In this document: piece by piece, positions 8,278 through 16,303 of the stretch | How positions within the stretch are numbered: the first letter of the stretch is position 1 | How the letters are laid out: each line of letters starts with the position of its first letter | Assembly: GCA_018662365.1 (NCBI GenBank) | Contig: JABJGH010000030.1 | Location: forward strand, 151,587 to 215,586 | Direction of reading: 5' to 3' | Origin: Chloroflexota bacterium | Lineage (GTDB): Bacteria > Chloroflexota > Anaerolineae > Anaerolineales > UBA11579 | DNA length: 64,000 nucleotides | Program-made: the position numbers and the translations under genes | The notes under the pieces: model-generated | What the model saw: the letters and a program-made list of their open reading frames with translations, nothing else | The model's database searches: none | What the model was told of the DNA's origin: nothing

Positions 8278-8894
8278 GATTTCTTTACCCCTTTGGCATA
8301 TCGAACCAGCCCGGTCCCCATTTTTAATGTGGTTTCTGTCATAGTTAGACCTATATCCCTAAATATTTTTTTGAGATCGTCTTCAGACCATCGAAAACAT
8401 TCTTCAGCCTGCTGCCCATAACCCAATAAACTCTCACGAGCCACCCCAACAAGCTCCGAATCAACGGCTAGTTTTTCGGCAGCAGCAAGACTCATCTGCT
8501 CTGAAGGATTGAGCATACACAACTGACCCTCAGGTTTCAATATTCGCACAATCGTTTGCATCGCTACAAATGGGTCAGGGAGCAAATAAAACAAATTGCT
8601 CACAGTAATCATATCAAAACTCTTTTCCCGAAAAGGCATTTTGATAATATCCGCAATGAGTACATCTGGGTGCAAGGGGTGGGCGAACATTTCAGGGTCC
8701 ACATCACTCCCAAATGCAGAGATGCCATCCTTTGAAAAATAAGAGGGCAAGAGTCCCGGGCCGCAACCCACATCCAATACTTTTTGTCCTGGTTTGGGCG
8801 CACACCAGCACGCAAAAGAAGCCAGCATCCTTCCCCACCCAGTTTCGGTTTGGAGCTCTAAAAAATATTCCGAGAAATTTTCCATATCGTGCAT
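8274..8894 (-). CDS. Class I SAM-dependent methyltransferase
   Basis: This 206-residue protein has the methyltransferase-11 pattern: motif I VLDVGCGPGLLPSYF near residue 40, an acidic loop FGSDVDPEMF, and MITVSNLFYLLPDP near residue 96. The substrate is unknown. Of two nearby ATGs (MHDME), the first is used by the ORF track and the second, four codons in, is equally possible. The gene lies 28 bp after coaX within the pan/coa run and overlaps the next gene by 4 bp. Confidence 0.85.
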   Translation of the reverse strand: MHDMENFSEYFLELQTETGWGRMLASFACWCAPKPGQKVLDVGCGPGLLPSYFSKDGISAFGSDVDPEMFAHPLHPDVLIADIIKMPFREKSFDMITVSNLFYLLPDPFVAMQTIVRILKPEGQLCMLNPSEQMSLAAAEKLAVDSELVGVARESLLGYGQQAEECFRWSEDDLKKIFRDIGLTMTETTLKMGTGLVRYAKGVKKS

Positions 8895-8922
8895 TATTTT
8901 TTTGCCTACCCAAAGATGTTGA

Positions 8923-9687
8923 TCATTGGTTTAATGCCCAAATGATCCTCAACCCATCTAAGGTTAGCCATGGGGCAATAATCTCTAAGACATCGGTTTC
9001 AATAGCAACTACCTCGGCTAAACCACCGGTTGCGATAACTTTCATTTCCGGTCCAAGCTCAGCTTTAAATCTAGATACCATGCCTTCGACCAATCCCACA
9101 TAGCCAAATAATAGTCCAGATTGGAGGGCATGGGTAGTGTTTCTACCGATCACAGATGGTGGCCGAGTGAGATCTACACGAGAGAGTTTTGCGGCTCGAG
9201 AGAACAAAGCCTCAGCCGCGATCCCGATCCCGGGAGATATTGCCCCACCCAAATAATCACCCTCTGCAGAAATTGCGTCAAAGGTTGTGCCTGTCCCAAA
9301 ATCGACCACGCAGGCTGGCCCTCCATAAAGTCGCTGGACCGCAACACAATCCACAATCCGGTCTGCTCCAACTGCTTTGGGATCCTCATACCGGATATTG
9401 ACGCCTGTTTTTGTGCCAGCGTCTACCACCAGAACTTCCTTATTAAAATAACGCTGGCAGGCCTCTTCAATTTTTCCAGTTAAGGGAGGTACTACAGAAG
9501 CCATGCATATCCCTTCGATATCACTAGGCGAAATGCCTGCATGTTGGAGCATAGCAAAAAAACGAATCCCATATTCATCAGGCATTTGTTCGTGTTTTGT
9601 TGCTAGGCGCCACCGAGGTCCAAGTTCATCACCATCGTATAATCCCAAAGTAATATTCGTATTTCCAATATCTATGGTTAGTAACAT
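8923..9687 (-). CDS. coaX: Type III pantothenate kinase
   Basis: CoaX phosphorylates pantothenate, the first committed step of CoA synthesis, in the cytoplasm. The 254-residue length is typical. ASKHA-fold motifs are present: LTIDIGNTNITLGLYDGDE at the start, AVGADRIVD near residue 105, VVDFGTGTTFDAIS near residue 128, and GAISPGIGI near residue 147. A good ribosome binding site (GGAGAAATAAAA) precedes the ATG. It lies 2 bp after panC, so pantothenate synthesis and activation are linked in one transcript. Confidence 0.95.
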   Translation of the reverse strand: MLLTIDIGNTNITLGLYDGDELGPRWRLATKHEQMPDEYGIRFFAMLQHAGISPSDIEGICMASVVPPLTGKIEEACQRYFNKEVLVVDAGTKTGVNIRYEDPKAVGADRIVDCVAVQRLYGGPACVVDFGTGTTFDAISAEGDYLGGAISPGIGIAAEALFSRAAKLSRVDLTRPPSVIGRNTTHALQSGLLFGYVGLVEGMVSRFKAELGPEMKVIATGGLAEVVAIETDVLEIIAPWLTLDGLRIIWALNQ

Positions 9688-9689
9688 TT

Positions 9690-10526
9690 TTATTTCTCCA
9701 AAATTAAATTGTCAATCAATCGTGTTTTCCCGATATATATTGCCAATGAGATCAAAGCTTCACTGGCGATCACTTCTAATTCTTGTAAATTGCTCGGATC
9801 TGCACAAGACATATAATCAATACTTGCTAGGGGTTGCGCACTGATTATCTCTTTCATCAATAACCTTAGTGCATCCCCATTTCGTTCTCCCCCGTCATAA
9901 GCAATTTTAGCGGCCTGAAGAGCCTGATACAAAACAACCGAAGCATCTCGTTCTTCTGGGTTGAGGTTCACATTCCTGCTCGACATTGCTAATCCATCAT
10001 TTTCTCGTGCAATTGGCACAGCCACAATTTCAATAGGGAAATTTAAATCTCGAGTCATTTGTTTGATCACTGCCACTTGCTGCGCATCTTTTTGTCCAAA
10101 AAAAGCGATTTGCGGTTGAACTGCAGTGAACAATTTACTCACCACTGTGGCTACACCTTTAAAATGGCCCGGGCGTTTTTCCCCTTCCAAAGGATTTGCG
10201 ATTTCGCCAACTTCAACCCAAGTTTGGAAACCAGGGGGATACATCACCTCGTTTGTCGGGATCCAAACCAGATCTACTCCCTCATTTTCCAAAAGGGCAA
10301 GATCCCGCTCAACATCTCGCGGATAGACCTCCAGATCAGTTTCCTGATTAAACTGAGTGGGATTCACAAATATGCTCACCACCACCGAAGTTGCTCTTTT
10401 TTTCGCGGCTCTAACCAATGAGAGGTGGCCTTCATGCAAAAATCCCATTGTAGGCACAATCGCTACAGGCTCATCCAAAGATTCGCGAGCTTGCCAAAGA
10501 TCATTCAAAGATTCAACCCTAATCAT
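9690..10526 (-). CDS. panC: Pantothenate synthetase
   Basis: PanC condenses pantoate and beta-alanine with ATP. The HIGH-like nucleotide site is seen in PTMGFLHEGHLSLV, followed by FGQKDAQQVAVIKQMTRDL and the KMSKS-equivalent MSSRN. The ORF track starts 19 codons upstream at 10583. I chose the ATG at 10526 (MIRVESLNDL) because homology begins there and it overlaps the panE stop by only 8 bp, as in the rest of this operon. The resulting 278 residues are usual for PanC. Confidence 0.93.
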   Translation of the reverse strand: MIRVESLNDLWQARESLDEPVAIVPTMGFLHEGHLSLVRAAKKRATSVVVSIFVNPTQFNQETDLEVYPRDVERDLALLENEGVDLVWIPTNEVMYPPGFQTWVEVGEIANPLEGEKRPGHFKGVATVVSKLFTAVQPQIAFFGQKDAQQVAVIKQMTRDLNFPIEIVAVPIARENDGLAMSSRNVNLNPEERDASVVLYQALQAAKIAYDGGERNGDALRLLMKEIISAQPLASIDYMSCADPSNLQELEVIASEALISLAIYIGKTRLIDNLILEK

Positions 10527-11469
10527 TCGATTTCCCTTTATACTCTTTTTCGATTCCCATATTAAGTCCTTCAATGATCGCATTAATCAATTTCCATACC
10601 GTATAATTTACAGGCGTTTGCACCCCTAACTCCTTACCTAAACGAACAACTTCCCCACAGATCGCATCGATTTCTGTCGGCGCGCCCCGTTGAATATCCT
10701 GATACATCGAAGAATGGTTATTTTCCGTGCCTTTTGCCACTTTTTCCGCTGCCGCAACAGGATTCTTGAAAGATAGTTGTATTCCCTGTGCAGAGGCTAA
10801 AGAAGCAACTTCCTTGGCAAGATCAGCAGACAACTGGCGGGCAGAAGCTCTGCTAAGTAAAGAACCATTCGACACCTTCAAAAGAGCGGTGATCGGGTTG
10901 ATCGCAGCATTGACCACCAACTTGCTCCAAATTAATGTGTCGGTGTTTTTGATCGTTTCCAGTTTAAAACCTGCCGATTTAAGATATTCCCTTATTGGTT
11001 CTAGGCGAGGATGTTCCCCCAAGGAAATCAACCCCTGCCCTCCCGGGCGCACTCGACCAGAACTGAGCAATGTGGCACCCGTTGTAGTAACCCCTAATGC
11101 CACTCTTTCTTCTCCAAGAATAGATTCCAATATCTCTCGATTACCCAAACCATTCTGTAAGGTCACGGCAATCCCATCATCGGACAAACATTTTTTCAAT
11201 TGCTTTGCTGCTCGAGCTGTTTGCCAAGATTTAACCAACACCAAAGCATACTTCATGCCTACACAATCGGAGCTATCATCAACGACCCTGATCGGGTATG
11301 CTTTTTGTTTACCGTCAGGCTGAACGAGCGTCACGCCATATAAACGCAATGCGGCCAATCCTTCTTTCCAATTGCCCAACATCGTCACAGGAATACCTGT
11401 TGCAGATATCTTTGCTGCAAAAAGACTGGCCAATGCTCCCGTGCCTACGATCAATATCCCTTCAGTCAT
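10519..11469 (-). CDS. panE: 2-dehydropantoate 2-reductase
   Basis: PanE reduces ketopantoate to pantoate with NADPH. The 316-residue protein has an N-terminal Rossmann nucleotide motif (ILIVGTGALASLFAAKI, a variant of GxGAxG), a TLQNGLGNRE segment near residue 102, and the conserved WSKLVVNAAINPITALL block near residue 185 that includes the family's catalytic Lys. Its ATG overlaps the panB stop by one base (TAATG), so the two are translationally coupled. The fit to family and context is strong. Confidence 0.92.
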   Translation of the reverse strand: MTEGILIVGTGALASLFAAKISATGIPVTMLGNWKEGLAALRLYGVTLVQPDGKQKAYPIRVVDDSSDCVGMKYALVLVKSWQTARAAKQLKKCLSDDGIAVTLQNGLGNREILESILGEERVALGVTTTGATLLSSGRVRPGGQGLISLGEHPRLEPIREYLKSAGFKLETIKNTDTLIWSKLVVNAAINPITALLKVSNGSLLSRASARQLSADLAKEVASLASAQGIQLSFKNPVAAAEKVAKGTENNHSSMYQDIQRGAPTEIDAICGEVVRLGKELGVQTPVNYTVWKLINAIIEGLNMGIEKEYKGKSND

Positions 11470-12353
11470 TATTTATCTAGCTCAGCCATTAACAGCTCCC
11501 ACTCTTCATCTTTCATGAAAATGCTGTGAGCATCCGATGGGAAATCTTTTTGGTTCACGTCCTGCCGAAAAGCGATCATTGCTTCCTGCATCACATTATG
11601 AATATTGGCATATTGCTTTACAAATTTTGGGGTGAATTTGTCAAATTGGCCGACCAGATCGTGGGTAACCAAAACCTGACCATCACATCCAACCCCCGCA
11701 CCTATACCAATCGTCGGCACTCGTAATTTGCTTGAAATTAATTCAGATAATTGGGCCGGAACAGCCTCTAGGACGATTCCGAATACACCCTCCTCCTCCA
11801 AGATTAGGGCATCCTCGACCAATATCTTAGCCTGGTCGGCCTTTTTGCCTTGGGCTCTAAATCCCCCCATTGTGTTCACGCTTTGAGGGGTAAGCCCAAT
11901 ATGTCCCATTACAGGAATACCTGCCAAGACCATTTTCTGAATTGCCTCTGCCCTCTCTCTGCCCCCTTCAAGCTTTACTGCATCCATCCCTGCCTCTTGT
12001 AAAAATCGCCCCGCATTTTCGACTGCCGTCCAAACATCGCTTTGGTAAGACATGAAGGGCATGTCTCCGATCAATAGCGGATTCTTTGCTCCCCGAGACA
12101 CAGCCTTGCAATGATGGAGCATGTCCTCCATCGTGACTGGCAAAGTGTTCTCATATCCGAGCACGACCATCCCCAAGGAATCGCCGACCAAGATCGAATC
12201 GATCTCAGCCTTATCTATTGCCATCGCTGTGGGATAATCATATGCGGTCAACATCGTGATCGCTTCACCGCGTTTCTTTTTTAAACGAAAGCTGCGGGTG
12301 GTGATTTTTTTGCGTATTTCGCCCCCATATTTTTTTAATGGTGTGGTCGTCAT
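11469..12353 (-). CDS. panB: 3-methyl-2-oxobutanoate hydroxymethyltransferase
   Basis: PanB transfers a hydroxymethyl group from methylene-THF to ketoisovalerate to give ketopantoate. Family motifs are clear: ITMLTAYDYPTAMAIDKA, ILVGDSLGMVVLGYENTLPV near residue 55, and VKLEGG and GHIGLTPQ in the middle. The 294-residue length includes about 15 extra N-terminal residues. It is first in the pan/coa operon, downstream of a good promoter and a structured leader. panD is not in the window. Confidence 0.95.
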   Translation of the reverse strand: MTTTPLKKYGGEIRKKITTRSFRLKKKRGEAITMLTAYDYPTAMAIDKAEIDSILVGDSLGMVVLGYENTLPVTMEDMLHHCKAVSRGAKNPLLIGDMPFMSYQSDVWTAVENAGRFLQEAGMDAVKLEGGRERAEAIQKMVLAGIPVMGHIGLTPQSVNTMGGFRAQGKKADQAKILVEDALILEEEGVFGIVLEAVPAQLSELISSKLRVPTIGIGAGVGCDGQVLVTHDLVGQFDKFTPKFVKQYANIHNVMQEAMIAFRQDVNQKDFPSDAHSIFMKDEEWELLMAELDK

Positions 12354-12381
12354 GGTGCCCTCTTTACTAGTAGAGTCCTAT

Positions 12382-12418
12382 AAAACAAAAATCCGTCTGC
12401 TCGGGTTGGCAAAACGGA
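12382..12418 (-). terminator. Candidate attenuator hairpin in the panB leader
   Basis: On the minus strand TCCGT...ACGGA closes a loop containing GCCAACCCGAGC and is followed directly by TTTTTGTTTT. This has the form of an intrinsic terminator about 30 nt before the panB start, between promoter and gene. The stem is short (5 bp plus possible inner pairs), so its strength is uncertain. Confidence 0.45.
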
Positions 12419-12516
12419 GGGAAGATAGAAAACTACCTGAGGCTTACTCAGGATTGAATCCTAAACTATTTTATTATTACTCTTCCACCGTCTCGGCCAG
12501 GGTTGGTCCAAGCAGC
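12392..12516 (-). promoter_or_regulatory. Structured panB leader with two related elements (candidate pan RNA)
   Basis: The 5' UTR inferred from the promoter carries two elements sharing the order CCAACCC, GAG, AC-GG: CCAACCCTGGCCGAGACGGTGG (12506-12485) and GCCAACCCGAGCAGACGGA (12410-12392). In the first, CC-A-ACC can pair with GGT-GG leaving a bulged A. Between them is a CCTGAG/CTCAGG hairpin (12436-12452). The pan RNA motif is known upstream of pantothenate genes in Chloroflexi, Firmicutes and deltaproteobacteria, often in tandem with bulged adenosines. Assignment to it is inference. Confidence 0.45.
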
Positions 12517-12522
12517 ACCTTA

Positions 12523-12551
12523 ATTATCTAGGAAAATGTGAGTTTTGGCAA
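12523..12551 (-). promoter_or_regulatory. Sigma-70-type promoter of the pan/coa operon
   Basis: Reading the minus strand, -35 TTGCCA and -10 GATAAT are separated by exactly 17 bp. Transcription would start near 12516, giving a leader of about 160 nt before panB. Confidence 0.7.
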
Positions 12552-12632
12552 GGGGTAAGAAAAAAATAGTAAAATATGATTATTAGTTAATTGTTTTCAA
12601 AAATTAAATGGATACTATAAAAGGGAGAAAAA

Positions 12633-13670
12633 ATGCCAAAAACCTACAATGATAGATGGGAAACTATTAAAGCTCTTGGTGAAGGTGGGCAAGCCCATAC
12701 ATATCTTGTGAAAGATTTGCTGGGAAAGGGAGAAATTCATTATGTATTAAAAAGATTAAAAAATATTAACCGTATTGATCGTTTTATAGATGAAATTGAA
12801 GCAATTCGTAATCTTAATCACATAAATATTCTAAATTTAATTGATTTTAACCTTGATGGTGATAAACCGTATTTTGTGTCTGAATATTGTTCAGGAGGAA
12901 GTCTAGATAAAGTAGAACCTTTTTGGGAAAATTCCCCGCAACTTGCATTAAATATTTTTCAAGAAGTTTGCCAAGGATTAATTCTAGCTCACTCTGAAAA
13001 AATCATTCACAGAGATATTAAACCTAGCAATATTTTCCTGCGTACGCAGAAAGGCCCTGCCGTTATTGGAGATTTCGGTTTGGTTTTTAATATCGATGAT
13101 GGAACAAGAGTCACCCTCACAAATGAGGCTGTAGGTGCTATTAATTTTATGGCCCCAGAATTAGAAGATGGTAAATTTGATAATATTTCGGATAAAGTTG
13201 ATGTCTATTCTATGGGGAAATTTCTATATTGGTTACTTTCAAAAGGAAAAATGTTTAGCAGGGAAAAACATAGAGACATTGCCTTTGATCTTAGGTCTCG
13301 AAATGAGGACAGTATTTTAAATTTAGGATGGGACAATATTTATATGGAACATATTAATCGAATTTTAGATTTGATGATTCTTGTTGATCCGAATATGCGA
13401 AGAGATATAAAAAATATTTCTATTCTTATAAAAAGAGCAACGAGGCTAATTCATAAAGAATTTACACCTGTTGGGAAAAATGAGCCACAACCTTGTACAT
13501 ACTGTGGATATGGAAAATATGTTTTCAAAGTAAATAATAACCAACAAGTCCGGAATTTTGGTTTCACACCTATTGGAGGATCAGATTGGAGGGTACTAGT
13601 TTGTAATGAGTGTGGCCATACTCAAGCTTTCAGGGTTGATTATGCTAATAATAAAAGCTGGTGGAGCTGA
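12633..13670 (+). CDS. Ser/Thr protein kinase with C-terminal zinc-ribbon-like domain
   Basis: A Hanks-type kinase of 345 aa. The ATP site is poorly glycine-rich (LGEGGQAHTYLVKD), with VLKRL as the likely catalytic Lys region, HRDIKPSN near residue 127, GDFGLVF near residue 148, and MAPELED as the APE motif. After the kinase domain (about residue 270) comes a Cys-pair module CTYCGYGKY...CNECGHTQ, probably zinc-binding, ending in KSWWS. There is no TM segment, so the protein is cytoplasmic, unlike PASTA kinases. The gene is visibly more AT-rich than its neighbours and stands alone, which suggests horizontal acquisition. Its substrate is unknown. Confidence 0.88.
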   Translation: MPKTYNDRWETIKALGEGGQAHTYLVKDLLGKGEIHYVLKRLKNINRIDRFIDEIEAIRNLNHINILNLIDFNLDGDKPYFVSEYCSGGSLDKVEPFWENSPQLALNIFQEVCQGLILAHSEKIIHRDIKPSNIFLRTQKGPAVIGDFGLVFNIDDGTRVTLTNEAVGAINFMAPELEDGKFDNISDKVDVYSMGKFLYWLLSKGKMFSREKHRDIAFDLRSRNEDSILNLGWDNIYMEHINRILDLMILVDPNMRRDIKNISILIKRATRLIHKEFTPVGKNEPQPCTYCGYGKYVFKVNNNQQVRNFGFTPIGGSDWRVLVCNECGHTQAFRVDYANNKSWWS

Positions 13671-13694
13671 AATACTATTAGCTTTATATATATA

Positions 13695-13808
13695 CTAATT
13701 ATTAATATATTCCTCAAACACATCCTCGCGGGTAAAAACCAATACTGCATCTTTACGGTAAAGCAGTTCGAATTCCTCTGCTTGTTCCTTATTGCCCTTT
13801 CCAGCTTG
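13695..13808 (-). pseudogene. Remnant of a gene's 3' end
   Basis: On the minus strand this frame runs from a TGA to a TAG as QAGKGNKEQAEEFELLYRKD then AVLVFTREDVFEEYINN. It has protein-like composition but no start codon. The bases just upstream read plausibly in another frame (RDKLERAIRNK), as if frameshifted. I do not recognise the family. It looks like the end of a gene whose 5' part was lost, lying beside the AT-rich kinase gene. A chance ORF cannot be excluded. Confidence 0.35.
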
Positions 13809-13868
13809 TCACGCAAAAATAATGAATTCAACATAATAGAACAGATGAAAATATGGCAATATTAAGAC

Positions 13869-14324
13869 ATGAAAGGTACAAACAGTATATATGACGCCTA
13901 TGCATTGGCAGATAAGGGATATTTTGATGAAGCCAAGTTGATCCTCTCAGATACATTAGAGGATAATCCTGGATTAATTGAAGGATGGTTGCTTTTAGCA
14001 GATTTGGCAGATGCCAGCGAAGAAGCCCGCGAATGTTATCAAATGATTCAAGAGATCGACTCAAATAATTGGGTTTCAAAAAAACGTCTCAAGTTGCTTC
14101 TTAATCAAAGTCCTTCCCCTAGAAAAATAATTAAACCGCCCATTGAAACCACAACTTTATTTGATGGAAGTGGACCAAGTCTTCAACAAAGTTTTGAAAC
14201 CCATAAAGACCTGCTCATATGGGTTGGCGCAGGACTGTTCACCCTTTTCATGGCAGGCGCACTCGTATTTTTTGGTGTTGTAGGCTATCTGTTATGGGAA
14301 ACAAATTTTTTAGCAACTATTTAA
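13869..14324 (+). CDS. Small TPR-like protein with C-terminal TM anchor
   Basis: The 151-residue protein begins with about two tetratricopeptide-like helices (YDAYALADKGYFDEAKLIL, then GLIEGWLLLADLADASEEA), followed by a linker and one TM segment (LIWVGAGLFTLFMAGALVFF) near the C-terminus. It is inferred to be tail-anchored with the TPR part in the cytoplasm, probably a protein-interaction module. It stands between the kinase region and the FAD oxidoreductase and no operon partner is evident. Confidence 0.7.
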   Translation: MKGTNSIYDAYALADKGYFDEAKLILSDTLEDNPGLIEGWLLLADLADASEEARECYQMIQEIDSNNWVSKKRLKLLLNQSPSPRKIIKPPIETTTLFDGSGPSLQQSFETHKDLLIWVGAGLFTLFMAGALVFFGVVGYLLWETNFLATI

Positions 14325-14388
14325 ATATTTTTGACAGTCTTGCATTTTTGGGGGAACAATATTTATTCTTTATTTATAGACCAATTCC

Positions 14389-14418
14389 TTGATTATCTGG
14401 TTTATTCCATGCTACATT
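14389..14418 (+). promoter_or_regulatory. Candidate promoter for the FAD oxidoreductase gene
   Basis: TTGATT and TACATT are spaced 18 bp apart, about 54 bp upstream of the ATG. An alternative TTGACA lies upstream at about 14331. This is a visual match only. Confidence 0.4.
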
Positions 14419-14471
14419 AGAATTTGATTCACCAAGCAAACCCTAAATAGATTTATTCTGAGGAGCACCGA

Positions 14472-15641
14472 ATGAACCAAACAGCTGATGCACTTATTAT
14501 TGGGGGAGGAATTCATGGATGTAGCCTAGCATTCCACTTAGCGGAAAAAGGTGTCAAGTCCATTGTCTTGGAAAAAAATGTCATCGCAGCCGGAGCAACC
14601 GGACGTTCTAGCGGCCTTGTTCGCATGCATTATGACAACCGACCTGAAGCCGAGCTTGTTTGGGCATCCTTCCCTTATTTCCAAAACTGGGAGGAACGCG
14701 TGGGGGGAGATTGCGGTTTTACCCGCACTGGGTTTATTCAACTCGTAGCTCCTGAATTTACCGAATCTTTAAAAAATAACATTTTGATGCACCAAGATGT
14801 AGGCATTTCCACGATCTTGATCACTAGAGACGATGTTAAACGTCTGGCACCCTCATTTTTTACAGAGGATATCGAATTTGCGGCTTTTGAGCCCGAATCG
14901 GGATATGCGGATGCAAACTCCACAGCCTTAGCTTTTATGACTCGAGCAAAAGACCTGGGTGCAAAGATTGTACAAGATTGCGCTGTCACCGGTATCCTCA
15001 GCAATGATGGCAAAGTGTCAGGTGTCCAAACCACCCAGGGAGATTTTTCTGCCCCCATCGTTGTAAACGCTGCAGGTCCATGGGCAGATAAGGTCGGAGA
15101 AATGGTCGGTTTAGATATACCATTGACGACTTGGCAGCATGACACCATGTTCGTTCAGCGCCCATTAGAAATAGGATCCTCACATCCCACCGTAATCGAC
15201 AATGCCCATGAAATGTACTTTAGGCCCGAAACTGGCGGATTAACTCTGGTAGGCCTTGAAGACAACAACCCATTGGGAGAAGACCCAGATAATAATACTG
15301 ACCATGCAAAACCGGGTTTTATAGAACGCGCCATCGACCGCATTATTAAACGTGTCCCGGTCATGGAAAAAGGAGGCCTACACAGTGCCCACGGGGGTTA
15401 TGACGGCCTTACACCCGATCAACGAGCAATTATCAGCCAAGCCGGTCCAGACGGGTTCTTTCTAGTATGCGGCATGAGCGGAACCGGTTTTAAAATCGGT
15501 CCCGCGGTAGGGGCAAGTCTCTCTGAACTAATTGTAGATGGCACAAGTAAAACTGTTGACCTTAATCCCTTCCGATTTAGCCGCTTCGCAGAAGGAGATC
15601 TAATTAAGGGGCAACATGATTATGGGGACATGTGGCATTAG
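14472..15641 (+). CDS. FAD-dependent amino-acid oxidoreductase (DAO family)
   Basis: A 389-residue DAO-family flavoprotein. The N-terminal dinucleotide motif is ALIIGGGIHGCSLAFHLAEKG with VLEKN closing the first beta-alpha-beta unit, then GATGRSSGLVR. VVNAAGPWAD near residue 197 and HGGYDGLTPDQRAII near residue 305 are typical of sarcosine/glycine oxidase-like members, and GMSGTGFKIGPAVG ends the FAD domain. The substrate cannot be read from sequence. A GAGGAGC ribosome binding site precedes the ATG, and a terminator follows, so it is probably monocistronic. Confidence 0.88.
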   Translation: MNQTADALIIGGGIHGCSLAFHLAEKGVKSIVLEKNVIAAGATGRSSGLVRMHYDNRPEAELVWASFPYFQNWEERVGGDCGFTRTGFIQLVAPEFTESLKNNILMHQDVGISTILITRDDVKRLAPSFFTEDIEFAAFEPESGYADANSTALAFMTRAKDLGAKIVQDCAVTGILSNDGKVSGVQTTQGDFSAPIVVNAAGPWADKVGEMVGLDIPLTTWQHDTMFVQRPLEIGSSHPTVIDNAHEMYFRPETGGLTLVGLEDNNPLGEDPDNNTDHAKPGFIERAIDRIIKRVPVMEKGGLHSAHGGYDGLTPDQRAIISQAGPDGFFLVCGMSGTGFKIGPAVGASLSELIVDGTSKTVDLNPFRFSRFAEGDLIKGQHDYGDMWH

Positions 15642-15660
15642 TTTCCAATCCAAAAAATAC

Positions 15661-15690
15661 AAAAAAGACTTCAAAATTGAAGTCTTTTTT
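15661..15690 (+). terminator. Rho-independent terminator
   Basis: AAAAAAGACTTCAA and TTGAAGTCTTTTTT form a near-perfect inverted repeat ending in a T run, 20 bp after the oxidoreductase stop. Confidence 0.85.
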
Positions 15691-15752
15691 AATTTAAATG
15701 TCCTTTTCCGCAACAAAATTCTAAGAAATTCGTATGAATAATTAGAAAAGCT

Positions 15753-15780
15753 TTGTAGCTGGCAATATATACTCTATAAT
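15753..15780 (+). promoter_or_regulatory. Promoter of the YtxH-like gene
   Basis: TTGTAG and a perfect TATAAT are separated by 16 bp, about 50 bp before the ATG. Confidence 0.6.
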
Positions 15781-15829
15781 AAAAACATAAGTAAATTTAT
15801 TCCCTCAAAAGGGTTAATTAGGAGAAAAA

Positions 15830-16060
15830 ATGAAAAAGATGTTTAGTTTTATTACAGGCGCTCTTATGGGAGGCCTTGTTGGTGCTACTGCAGCCCTATT
15901 GCTTGCCCCATCCACCGGCGAAGAATTACGCGGGCAAATGAAAGAACGTATCAGCACATTCCAAGATGAAATGGGGCAGGCTATGAACTCGCGCAAAGTT
16001 GAGCTGGAAAAGAAATTGGACGACATGAGAAAACCTAAAGCACCTCAAGTGACCCAATAA
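15830..16060 (+). CDS. YtxH domain protein
   Basis: The 76-residue protein fits the YtxH family: a glycine-rich N-terminal membrane segment (FITGALMGGLVGATAALLLAPSTGEELR), then a charged amphipathic helix ending in a Lys/Pro tail. YtxH proteins are small membrane-associated proteins, linked to general stress in Bacillus; the molecular role is unknown. The gene has its own TATAAT promoter, a GGAGAAAAA ribosome binding site and its own terminator, so it is monocistronic. Confidence 0.85.
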   Translation: MKKMFSFITGALMGGLVGATAALLLAPSTGEELRGQMKERISTFQDEMGQAMNSRKVELEKKLDDMRKPKAPQVTQ

Positions 16061-16094
16061 GATTTGATTTTTAAATCAGTTTCAAAAAGTTTTT

Positions 16095-16122
16095 AAAGAG
16101 CCTATTTTTTAGGCTCTTTTTT
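16095..16122 (+). terminator. Rho-independent terminator
   Basis: A 10-bp stem AAAGAGCCTA / TAGGCTCTTT with a T-rich loop and trailing T run lies after the YtxH gene. Confidence 0.88.
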
Positions 16123-16211
16123 GATTAATTTCATATAAATTTGGACAGATTGAGTGAATTTTCCCCTATTTATCCGATTGAACAACCTGATTTTAGGTGA
16201 TTGAATATTTC

Positions 16212-16240
16212 TTGATTTGGGTCAAAATATCCTGTACAAT
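16212..16240 (+). promoter_or_regulatory. Promoter of spoVS
   Basis: TTGATT and TACAAT are separated by exactly 17 bp, about 60 bp before the spoVS start. Confidence 0.65.
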
Positions 16241-16303
16241 GAATTTGGGACAATCCATCAGCAATAATCATCACTGCTCAATGGACTATCAAGGAGCAAC
16301 AAA

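Noticed and set aside
10727-11323. 198-aa plus-strand ORF opposite panE
   Set aside because: It lies wholly within panE, which has clear family motifs and operon context; the antisense ORF has none.
13755-13785. tRNA-like GTTCGAATTCC sequence
   Set aside because: It resembles a T-arm but no acceptor, D or anticodon arms can be built around it; it falls inside the gene remnant.
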